Assembly: GCA_020442225.1 (NCBI GenBank) | Contig: JAGRKR010000082.1 | Location: forward strand, 1-6,935 | DNA length: 6,935 bases | From: Hyphomicrobiaceae bacterium | GTDB taxonomy: Bacteria > Pseudomonadota > Alphaproteobacteria > Rhizobiales > Hyphomicrobiaceae | Direction of reading: 5' to 3' | In this document: positions 1 to 5,550 of the stretch, piece after piece | Layout of the letters: every line of letters begins with the position of its first letter | How positions within the stretch are numbered: position 1 is the first letter of the stretch | Translations under genes and position numbers: made by a program | The notes under the pieces: model-generated | Seen by the model: the letters and a program-made list of their open reading frames with translations, nothing else | Database searches by the model: none | Told to the model about the DNA's origin: nothing

Positions 1-935
1 CAGATCATGTGGGCGAAACGGGCGAAGAAATCGCGGTCGATCATCGGCAGCGCGATCTCCTCGACCGTGTGGCCGCAATCGCGGGCGAGTTGCGCCGCCG
101 CGTCCAGCGCCGCCCAGGTGTCGGCGGAGACCGGCAGGCCGAGCGGCGATTGCCGGTAGACGGCAATCCGCATGCCCTTTCGCGGCGTCTCGGCGGCATG
201 CGCGAAGGGGCCGGCCGGGCCGGGCGCGCCATAGGAGGCGAGCGGATCGCGCGTCGACACGAGGTCGAGCATGCGGGCCGAGTCGCGCACCGAGCGGGTG
301 ACCGCGTGCTGCACCGTGAAGCCATACCAGGTCTCGACCGCGCCGGGCGACAGCGACACACGGCCGCGCGACGGCTTCATGCCGACAAGGCCGCAGCAGG
401 CCGACGGCACCCGGATCGAGCCGCCCCCGTCGGAGGCATGCGCAACCGGCACAACGCCCGCCGCCACCAGCGCCGCCGATCCGCCGGAGGAGCCGCCGCA
501 GGTGCGTTCGGTGTTCCACGGATTGCGCGTGATCCCGAACCGCGTTGATTCGGTCACCAGCCGCAAGCCGAATTCCGGCGTCGTGCTGGTTGCCACCGGG
601 ATGAAACCGGCGGCGCGATACTGTTCGATGATGCGGGAATCGCTCACGGCGGTGCGCGGCGGCATGGCGCTGCCGGAATGGATCGGCGTGCCCGCGAGCG
701 AGACGCCGAGATCCTTGATGGCGATCGGCACGCCGGCGAAGGGCGCGGCGCGGTCGACCGACGCCGCCTGTTCGCGCGCGCAGTCATAGAGGCGTTCGGC
801 GATGGCGTTGATCTTCGGATTGACCGCTTCCGCTTGCGTAATCGCCGCCTCGACCAGTTCGGCCGGCGCGACCTCGCCCCTGCGGACGAGGTCCGACAGG
901 CCCGTCGCGTCATTGCGCGCGATCAGATCGTCCAT
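1..935 (-). CDS. Amidase signature family hydrolase, NylA-like (partial, C-terminus off the left edge)
   Basis: Hydrolase of the amidase signature family, cleaving a carboxamide bond; the substrate is unknown. The first 311 residues are in the window. The Ser-cisSer-Lys triad is visible: Lys74 in IAIKD, Ser149 in the GGSSGGS stretch and nucleophile Ser173 in SDGGGSIR. The text after it (VPSACCGLVGMKPSRGR) is the version seen in 6-aminohexanoate cyclic-dimer hydrolase (NylA), and the triad spacing matches NylA closely. Relatives are about 460-500 residues, so roughly a third is missing. There is no signal peptide, so it is probably cytoplasmic. The start is supported by a strong GGGAGGGGAG ribosome site 8 bases upstream. 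It lies 65 bases downstream of znuA on the same strand, so readthrough is possible, but no functional link is evident. Family assignment is firm; NylA activity is not, since many NylA-like amidases act on other amides. Confidence 0.93.
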   Translation of the reverse strand, partial: MDDLIARNDATGLSDLVRRGEVAPAELVEAAITQAEAVNPKINAIAERLYDCAREQAASVDRAAPFAGVPIAIKDLGVSLAGTPIHSGSAMPPRTAVSDSRIIEQYRAAGFIPVATSTTPEFGLRLVTESTRFGITRNPWNTERTCGGSSGGSAALVAAGVVPVAHASDGGGSIRVPSACCGLVGMKPSRGRVSLSPGAVETWYGFTVQHAVTRSVRDSARMLDLVSTRDPLASYGAPGPAGPFAHAAETPRKGMRIAVYRQSPLGLPVSADTWAALDAAAQLARDCGHTVEEIALPMIDRDFFARFAHMI

Positions 936-942
936 GGATATT

Positions 943-968
943 GCTCCCCTCCCGTTGCGGCGGGGAGC
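943..968 (-). promoter_or_regulatory. Inverted repeat covering the amidase ribosome-binding site
   Basis: On the minus strand GCTCCCC and GGGGAGC form a perfect 7-bp stem around a 12-base loop. The right arm is part of the amidase Shine-Dalgarno sequence. No run of U follows, so it is not a standard terminator of znuA. It could lower translation of the amidase when transcribed from znuA. The pairing is seen; the function is inferred. Confidence 0.35.
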
Positions 969-1000
969 CTATTGCCTGGCCGAACGCCTGCCAAGCGGCG

Positions 1001-1984
1001 TCAGGAGCCTTCCGACAGGCAGGTCTTGAAGGCGGTGGCCATGCCGCGCAGCACCTCGAAATAGAGGTCCGGTCCCGGCTCGATCGCCGCGCCCAGCGGA
1101 TCGAGCACCCCGGAGCGCGCCGCGGTTCCCTCGGTGACCACCGAGATCAGCTTCGGCTCGAATTGCGGCTCGGCGAACACGCAGGCCGCGCCGAGGTCGC
1201 GCACCTTGGCACGGATCTCGCCAACGCGCTTGGCGCCCGGCATGACCTCGGGAGACACGGTGATCGAGCCGGAAGCCGTCACGCCGAACCGCTTTTCGAA
1301 ATACTGGTAGGCGTCGTGAAAGACCAGGAACGCACGTCCAGTGAGCGGCCTGGAGAGCCGCAGCAGATCGACTTCGAGCGCGGCCAGGCGATCATCGAAC
1401 GCCTTGGCGTTCTGCTGGAACCGCTCGGCATGCTCGGGCATGGCCTTGGCCAGCTCGCGCGCGAGAAATTTCGCCATCGCCCGGGCATTGCGCGGATCGA
1501 GCCAGATGTGAGCGTCATGCGTGCCATGCGCGCCGTGGCCATGGTCGTGACGCCCGCTCTTGTGACGCTGCCCCTTGGCCGGCCCGTGACCATGCTTCTC
1601 GAAGGCGCCGCCGGCGCGCACCTTGTGGCGCGTGAGCCCTGGCGCCGCGTCGAGCGTGACCACCTGCACGCCCGCAGGCAGCGACTTGAGCGTCCGCTCG
1701 AGGAACAGCTCGAGGTCCCTGGAGACGCGAACAACGACGCGCGCGCCGTTGAGCAGCCGCGCCTCCGAGGGCTTCAGCGCGTAGGTGTGCGGCGATCCCT
1801 GGCTCTGGATCAGCAGATGTGGCGTGCCGGCACCCTGCATCACCGCCGCGACGATCGCGTGCACTGGCTTGATGGTGACCACCACCTCACCGGCCGCCGA
1901 CGCGCCGCCGCAGCCGACGAACCCGAGACATAGCCCGAGCGCGCCAGCGAGCCCGCCGCGCAGCCCCTTCGCCCTACCCCACAT
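1001..1984 (-). CDS. znuA: Zinc ABC transporter substrate-binding protein ZnuA
   Basis: Periplasmic zinc-binding protein of the cluster A-I (ZnuA/TroA) family, which captures Zn2+ and hands it to a ZnuBC-type membrane transporter. The product is 327 residues, normal for the family. It has a signal peptide over about residues 1-31. Three expected zinc-ligand histidines are visible: His66 (SPHTYAL), His159 (DAHIWLDP) and His223 (FHDAYQYF). A flexible His-rich loop precedes the second ligand, with nine His in residues 131-159. Cys268 and Cys322 match the C-lobe disulfide of E. coli ZnuA. The start at 1984 has AGGAAG just upstream and puts the signal peptide at the N-terminus; an in-frame ATG at 2098 would add 38 unlikely residues and cover the operator. 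A Zur-like palindrome lies 71 bases upstream, implying induction under zinc starvation. No znuB or znuC adjoins it here; an amidase gene follows instead. Confidence 0.95.
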   Translation of the reverse strand: MWGRAKGLRGGLAGALGLCLGFVGCGGASAAGEVVVTIKPVHAIVAAVMQGAGTPHLLIQSQGSPHTYALKPSEARLLNGARVVVRVSRDLELFLERTLKSLPAGVQVVTLDAAPGLTRHKVRAGGAFEKHGHGPAKGQRHKSGRHDHGHGAHGTHDAHIWLDPRNARAMAKFLARELAKAMPEHAERFQQNAKAFDDRLAALEVDLLRLSRPLTGRAFLVFHDAYQYFEKRFGVTASGSITVSPEVMPGAKRVGEIRAKVRDLGAACVFAEPQFEPKLISVVTEGTAARSGVLDPLGAAIEPGPDLYFEVLRGMATAFKTCLSEGS

Positions 1985-2054
1985 GCTCCGCTTCCTTTCG
2001 CCGGTGCCGCCGAATCCGCAGGGCGGCACGACATTGCCAACGCTCAGACAATAA

Positions 2055-2066
2055 ATGTTATAACAT
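2055..2066. promoter_or_regulatory. Zur-like operator palindrome
   Basis: The sequence ATGTTATAACAT is a perfect 12-bp palindrome in an otherwise GC-rich region, 71 bases upstream of the znuA start. Zur boxes of alphaproteobacteria have a TGTTATAACA-like core, so this fits a zinc-uptake repressor site. It contains TATAAC on both strands, so bound Zur could block promoters in either direction. Control of znuA is very likely; control of the DUF1007-nicO operon, whose start is 283 bases to the right, is inferred from the shared region and the metal theme. Confidence 0.78.
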
Positions 2067-2299
2067 GGCAGACTCAAGGCCAAGCAAGGGGCGTCCAAGC
2101 GTCACAAGGCGGGCCGTCGATCCTGGTGCGCCGCAGTCTTGCTACAATGGCGGGCGCAAATCATCTAGAAGAGGCGCGAAATGGACGAGCTCCCAGGGCG
2201 ACTGTCGCGTCATTCGGGATTGCAACAGGCCTTGGCGGGTGCGGAGATCGAAACCGAGACGATGCCGGGACCGCTCGTCGCGGCGCGTGTGCGTCGGAT

Positions 2300-2317
2300 C
2301 GAGCGTGCGCACGCTCG
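2300..2317. repeat. Perfect 18-bp palindrome in the DUF1007 leader
   Basis: CGAGCGTGCGCACGCTCG is an uninterrupted perfect palindrome centred between 2308 and 2309, ending 31 bases before the DUF1007 start codon. As DNA it could be an operator for a dimeric regulator. As RNA it could fold into a 7-bp stem with a GCGC loop. No U-tract follows, so it is not an intrinsic terminator. No regulator is recognised for it. Confidence 0.5.
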
Positions 2318-2330
2318 GAGCATCCTGCAA

Positions 2331-2346
2331 CCACCGCGGAGGGTGG
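2331..2346 (+). promoter_or_regulatory. Small hairpin over the DUF1007 ribosome-binding site
   Basis: CCACC and GGTGG can pair across GCGGAG. The Shine-Dalgarno sequence GGAGGG at 2338-2343, five bases before the ATG at 2349, sits in the loop and right arm. This site decides the start of the DUF1007 gene. Whether the weak 5-bp stem affects translation is inference. Confidence 0.35.
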
Positions 2347-2348
2347 CT

Positions 2349-3017
2349 ATGACGGCTTTCGGAGGTCTGCGATGGAGTGGCGCGGCGCTCGCCGTCGCGC
2401 TCGGGCTGGTGGCGATGGCGCCGACGGCGCACGCCCATCCGCACATGTACATCAAATCGGAGACGACGATCCTCGTCGCCGGCGGCACCGTGACGGGCTT
2501 CCAGCATCGTTGGACCTTCGACGAGTTCTATACCGCCATGGCCATCCAGGGCCTCGACACCGACAAGGACGGCAAATACTCGCGCAAGGAGCTGGCCGAT
2601 CTCGCCAAGGTCAACATGGATGGCCTCAAAGAGTTCGGCTACTTCACCTTCGCCAGCCTCGGCAAGCAGAAGCTCGCCGCCGAGCCCGGCAAGGACTACT
2701 GGCTCGAACACACCAACGGCCAGCTCTCGCTGCATTTCACGGTGATGCTGAAGAGCCCCGTGCTGCTCGAGGCCAAGGACTTCACCGTCGGCGTCTATGA
2801 CCCGAGCTACTACATCTCCTTCGCCTGGGCGTCCGAGACGGCTATCAAGCTCGCCGACAACGCGCCGAAGACCTGCAAAGTCACACTGAAGGCCGCCGCA
2901 GGCGCCGACACCGACAAGATGGACAAGCTCGGAGAGGCCTTCTTCCAGCAGTTCGGCGGGAACATCGGCATGGCCATGGCGCGTGTCGCCGAGATCAAGT
3001 GCGGTGTCGCAGGATGA
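2349..3017 (+). CDS. DUF1007 family exported protein (putative metal-transport accessory)
   Basis: Member of the DUF1007 family (COG3683, annotated as periplasmic component of an uncharacterised transport system), 222 residues, normal length. A signal peptide spans residues 1-29 (hydrophobic core about 11-24, APTAHA before the cut). The mature protein would start His30-Pro-His32, a potential metal-binding end that family members commonly keep. Residues 70-81 (DTDKDGKYSRKE) fit the EF-hand loop pattern, with Asp at positions 1, 3 and 5, Gly at 6, Ser at 9 and Glu at 12, so calcium or another divalent ion may bind. Cys176 and Cys218 could form a disulfide. Start 2349 is chosen for its GGAGGG site and N-terminal signal peptide; an in-frame ATG at 2181 is the alternative. 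The stop codon overlaps the nicO start (ATGA), so translation is probably coupled. A periplasmic metal-handling partner of NicO is inferred; the biochemical role is unknown. Confidence 0.9.
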   Translation: MTAFGGLRWSGAALAVALGLVAMAPTAHAHPHMYIKSETTILVAGGTVTGFQHRWTFDEFYTAMAIQGLDTDKDGKYSRKELADLAKVNMDGLKEFGYFTFASLGKQKLAAEPGKDYWLEHTNGQLSLHFTVMLKSPVLLEAKDFTVGVYDPSYYISFAWASETAIKLADNAPKTCKVTLKAAAGADTDKMDKLGEAFFQQFGGNIGMAMARVAEIKCGVAG

Positions 3018-4180
3018 TGTTGCGCTGGTTCATTGCTCTCCTGGCCTGCGTCGTCCTCGTCGCCGCCGCAACGCCGCCCGCCCGCGCCGAGACGGGAGCC
3101 AAGCCCGCCAGCCCGCGCAGCTTCCTGCCGCCGAGCCGCGCAGCCGCTCCACCTCCCGTCCAGACTGCGCACGGACCGTTGACCCGGCTTGCCGTCTGGA
3201 TCCAGCAGAAGCAGGCGGAGCTGCACCGCGGCCTTGCCAAGGCCGTGCGTGACCTCAAGACCGCCAATCCTCTGTCGGCCGCCCTCACGCTGGCGCTGCT
3301 GAGCTTCGGCTACGGCATCTTTCACGCGGCCGGCCCCGGCCACGGCAAGGCGGTCATCTCCTCCTACGTGCTGGCGAACGAGCGCACCGTGCGTCGCGGC
3401 ATCATCCTGGCGTTCCTCGCCGCCTTCGTGCAAGCCATGACGGCCATCGTGCTGGTGAGCGCACTCGCGCTCGTCTTCAAGGCCTCGGGCATGACCATGA
3501 AATGGGCGGTCAACTGGCTGGAGACGGCGAGCTACGCCTTGATCGCAGCGGTCGGCGCCTGGATGCTGGTGACGCAGCTTCGCAAGGCGCTGCGCCGGCC
3601 GGCGACGGCAGAGCCGATGGCCGCGCCCGCCCCGCATCGCCACGTCGCCCATGCCGAGCTCGCCGCCTCGCATCATGGCCACGCTCACGCGCATGCGCAC
3701 GATTGCGGACACGATCATCACCACCAGCACGGCCATCACCATCACGGCCACGGCGACGCCACACGGGCACCGCACCCCGCGCACGTCCACCACGACGATT
3801 GCTGCGGCCACGCCCACATGCCCTCCCCTCAGCAGCTCGAAGGCGCCTGGAACACCCGCAAGGCCCTGGCGATGGCGTTCGCCGTCGGCGTGCGTCCCTG
3901 CACCGGCGCGGTCCTGGTGCTGGTCTTCGCGCTCACGCAAGGGCTGTTCTGGGCGGGCGTCGGCGCCACGTTCGCCATGGCCCTCGGCACGGCCATCACG
4001 GTCTCGGTGCTGGCGGCGCTCGCGGTCGGCTCGCGGGAGCTCGCCATCAAGCTGACCGGAGGCGAGGGACCATGGGCGCGGCGCGTGCACGCCATCGCGG
4101 GCATCGGCGGCAGCGTCCTCGTGCTCATGCTGGGCGTGCTGTTCCTGATCGGCTCGATCACCCAGCCGACGGTGTTCTGA
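3014..4180 (+). CDS. NicO/RcnA-family divalent metal transporter with His-rich loop
   Basis: Integral membrane protein of the NicO (nickel/cobalt transporter, RcnA-like) family, 388 residues. After an N-terminal signal-like segment (about 3-24) and a Pro/Ala-rich linker, membrane segments lie at roughly 86-106, 128-156, 168-188, 283-309, 312-338 and 358-384. Family signatures are GYGIFHAAGPGHGK (99-112, with His104 and His110) and GVRPCTGA (292-299, Cys296). Residues 208-268 form a hydrophilic loop with 25 histidines plus Cys231, Cys263 and Cys264, a likely metal-binding or sensing loop. The start at 3014 overlaps the DUF1007 stop (ATGA); ATG at 3017 or GTG at 2999 are alternatives. NicO members move Ni2+ or Co2+ in or out. 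Here the DUF1007 partner, divergent znuA and Zur-like box suggest zinc, probably uptake, but direction and metal are not shown by sequence. Confidence 0.92.
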   Translation: MMLRWFIALLACVVLVAAATPPARAETGAKPASPRSFLPPSRAAAPPPVQTAHGPLTRLAVWIQQKQAELHRGLAKAVRDLKTANPLSAALTLALLSFGYGIFHAAGPGHGKAVISSYVLANERTVRRGIILAFLAAFVQAMTAIVLVSALALVFKASGMTMKWAVNWLETASYALIAAVGAWMLVTQLRKALRRPATAEPMAAPAPHRHVAHAELAASHHGHAHAHAHDCGHDHHHQHGHHHHGHGDATRAPHPAHVHHDDCCGHAHMPSPQQLEGAWNTRKALAMAFAVGVRPCTGAVLVLVFALTQGLFWAGVGATFAMALGTAITVSVLAALAVGSRELAIKLTGGEGPWARRVHAIAGIGGSVLVLMLGVLFLIGSITQPTVF

Positions 4181-4320
4181 ACCGCCGTGATACACCGCGT
4201 GGCCATCGCGACGCACGCCGTCCCGTTTCGGCACGCGGCTTAACCACCGCTTCACAGCCTGCTGTCGGACCCGTCGTCACCCGCCTAGACTGCGCGCAGT
4301 GACGCTTCCGAGGTTCGCCG

Positions 4321-4725
4321 ATGTCCCGCGTATTCGCCGCTCTTCTCGCTGCCGCTTTCGCTCTCGCTCTGGGGCTGGCTTCGCAGAGCCATGCCCTTCA
4401 GGACCGCAGCGGCCACACGCCGACACCCGTCGACAGCTACCGCGAATTGGTGGTCTTCGAGATCGACGGCTGTCCGCTCTGCCAGATCTTCAAGCGCGAC
4501 GTGGCCTCCGCCTACGCACAGACACCGCGCGCCAAGGCCATCCCCATGCGCTTCATCGACGTGGCGCGTGTCGACACCGATCGGCTCAACATCGCGCAAC
4601 CCATCACCATCGCGCCGACCATCGTGCTGATGAAGGGCGGTCGCGAGATCGCGCGCATCCAGGGCCATCCGGGGCGTCAAAACTTCTTTCGCCTGATCGA
4701 GGCGATGCTAGCCCGCTCGGAGTAG
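4321..4725 (+). CDS. Exported thioredoxin-fold protein, SoxS-like, CPLC motif
   Basis: Small periplasmic thioredoxin-like protein of 134 residues. A signal peptide covers about residues 1-25 (SQSHA before the cut). The core begins with ELVVFEIDGCPLC, placing the redox pair at Cys51 and Cys54, and the cis-proline region is ITIAPTIVLM (Pro99). The ending GREIARIQGHPG-NFF resembles SoxS-type periplasmic thioredoxins, which keep partner proteins reduced in sulfur-oxidation clusters. No sox genes are visible here, so the partner is unknown; it could reduce cysteines of a periplasmic metal or cytochrome-maturation protein. The start has GAGG seven bases upstream. It lies 140 bases after nicO on the same strand, with no strong terminator between them, so cotranscription with the metal operon is possible but unproven. 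The fold is firm; the SoxS label is by resemblance only. Confidence 0.85.
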   Translation: MSRVFAALLAAAFALALGLASQSHALQDRSGHTPTPVDSYRELVVFEIDGCPLCQIFKRDVASAYAQTPRAKAIPMRFIDVARVDTDRLNIAQPITIAPTIVLMKGGREIARIQGHPGRQNFFRLIEAMLARSE

Positions 4726-4737
4726 CGAGGCGCCGCG

Positions 4738-4757
4738 GCCGCCGGGCTCGTGGCGGC
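4738..4757 (+). terminator. Possible weak terminator hairpin after the thioredoxin-like gene
   Basis: GCCGCC and GGCGGC form a perfect 6-bp GC stem with an 8-base loop, 13 bases after the stop codon. No U-tract follows, so at best it would be a weak or Rho-assisted terminator. GC-rich DNA produces such pairs by chance. Confidence 0.25.
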
Positions 4758-4814
4758 ATGGTCCGACCCGACGCCGGCGCCCGAAATGCAGACTGGCAAA
4801 GACTTTCGGTGGAA

Positions 4815-4832
4815 AAAGCAGGTGCGTGCTTT
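4815..4832. repeat. Short inverted repeat in the thioredoxin/DUF2853 intergenic region
   Basis: AAAGCA and TGCTTT are perfect 6-bp arms separated by 6 bases, in a patch more AT-rich than its surroundings. It could be an operator half-site pair upstream of the DUF2853 gene. No regulator is recognised. Confidence 0.25.
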
Positions 4833-4871
4833 GCACAAAACCGCTTATCCTCTGACAGTATCCGGAGAATC

Positions 4872-4899
4872 ACAGGCCGAAGCTGCTTCGCCGGCCTGT
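4872..4899. repeat. Inverted repeat upstream of the DUF2853 gene
   Basis: ACAGGCCG and CGGCCTGT are perfect 8-bp arms around a 12-base spacer, in which GAAG and CTTC can pair further. It ends 86 bases before the DUF2853 start. No U-run follows on the plus strand. It could be a terminator-like stem for upstream transcription or a leader structure; neither is proven. Confidence 0.4.
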
Positions 4900-4985
4900 T
4901 CCGCAACTGGGCTTGACGGCTCACACTGCGCGCTTCCGATCCGTCAGACCAGGTTATCCCCCTGACCCCGAAGGGAGCACTCGCC

Positions 4986-5303
4986 ATGACTGACTACGCT
5001 GCCGAAGTCAAAAAGTATGCCGCCAATGCCGACGAGAAAGTCATCGCCGGCATCGTCAAGCATCTGGGCATCGCGCTGAAAAGCAAGGATGCGTCCCTCG
5101 TCTCCTGCTCCAGCAAGGACGAGCTCGCCCGGGTCCGCGACAGTTTCCTGAAGAAGAAGCTCGCCCTCACGCAGTCCGACGCCGATCTCGACAAGGCGAT
5201 CCAGGAGGTCTGCGCGACGATGAAGGCCGACCAGAACAAGCCGCGCGTCACCTTCTACTATCTGCTCGCCGTCAAGTTCGGCAAGACGTCGCTGTTCGGC
5301 TGA
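4986..5303 (+). CDS. DUF2853 family protein
   Basis: Conserved small protein of 105 residues matching the DUF2853 family, which is widespread in alphaproteobacteria and some other bacteria and has no established function. Family-typical stretches are VKKYAANADEKVIAGIVKHLGIAL (residues 8-31), RVRDSFLKKKLAL (49-61), the acidic SDADLDKAI (64-72) and RVTFYYLLAVKFGK (87-100). It is mainly helical and charged, without a signal peptide or membrane segment, so it is probably cytoplasmic. Cys41 and Cys76 are present, but no metal or catalytic motif is evident. The start is supported by AAGGGAG eight bases upstream. A 260-bp gap with inverted repeats precedes it and a strong intrinsic terminator follows, so it appears to be a single-gene unit. 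Family assignment is confident; role unknown. Confidence 0.9.
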   Translation: MTDYAAEVKKYAANADEKVIAGIVKHLGIALKSKDASLVSCSSKDELARVRDSFLKKKLALTQSDADLDKAIQEVCATMKADQNKPRVTFYYLLAVKFGKTSLFG

Positions 5304-5331
5304 GTACGCACTGCCAGCCAGCACGTTCGCA

Positions 5332-5366
5332 AGAGGGCCGCAGCATGGATCGCTGCGGCCCTTTCT
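5332..5366 (+). terminator. Rho-independent terminator after the DUF2853 gene
   Basis: AGGGCCGCAGC (5334-5344) pairs perfectly over 11 bp with GCTGCGGCCCT (5352-5362) around a 7-base loop, followed by TTCTC. The adjoining AG and TT extend the stem. It lies 30 bases after the DUF2853 stop and separates that gene from the downstream oxidoreductase. Confidence 0.88.
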
Positions 5367-5435
5367 CGTGGCGGCGGCAGATTTTTTTTGCTTTCAATTG
5401 CGGCCCAGCCGGCATCGGGCCGAGGCACGCAAACA

Positions 5436-5463
5436 TTGCACCCCGGGCAGAAGAGCTTATCTT
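5436..5463 (+). promoter_or_regulatory. Candidate promoter of the indolepyruvate oxidoreductase gene
   Basis: TTGCAC at 5436 and TATCTT at 5458 are separated by 16 bases and lie between the upstream terminator and the gene start. Both match consensus only partly. A perfect 6-bp inverted repeat CGGCCC/GGGCCG (5401-5422) and a run of eight T (5382-5389) lie just upstream. Confidence 0.28.
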
Positions 5464-5550
5464 TTAGCGATGAAGCGCCAGCCGTGCGTTTGTGCCTCGT
5501 CCGCTGCCAACGCCTCGCCTGACAACCGCACGCCAGCCAGTGAGGTCGGG

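Larger units (their letters stand above)
1985..2348. other. Divergent intergenic region between znuA and the DUF1007-nicO operon
   Basis: This 364-bp stretch holds no convincing gene of its own. It contains the Zur-like palindrome near its left end and an 18-bp palindrome near its right end. A TACAAT hexamer at 2143-2148 could be a -10 element for the rightward operon, but no good -35 is spaced before it. An AGAAGAGG ribosome-like site precedes an ATG at 2181 that is in frame with the DUF1007 gene and open through to it. Initiation there would put 56 extra residues before the signal peptide, so it is treated as an alternative or upstream start. On the minus strand TATAAC inside the palindrome could serve as the znuA -10. 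Confidence 0.6.

Noticed and set aside
941..1933. Plus-strand open frame of 330 codons opposite znuA
   Set aside because: Shadow of znuA; no domain recognised and it runs across the znuA-amidase gap and the znuA signal-peptide region.
4212..4240. Imperfect hairpin after nicO as a terminator
   Set aside because: The stem has a two-base internal mismatch, pairs only GCCG/CGGC at the top and lacks a U-tract.
2810..4255. Minus-strand open frame of 481 codons opposite nicO and the end of the DUF1007 gene
   Set aside because: Low-complexity Arg/His/Gly/Val product caused by the His-rich coding strand; the plus-strand genes have family signatures and signal peptides.
4913..4941. TTGACG as a -35 for the DUF2853 gene
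   Set aside because: The -35 is good, but at 16-18 bases only CCGATC-like sequence is found, without a -10 resemblance.
5470..5550. In-frame upstream ATG giving a 27-residue extension (MKRQPCVC...) of the oxidoreductase
   Set aside because: Weak ribosome site, sequence unlike the family N-terminus, while ATG 5551 fits both.
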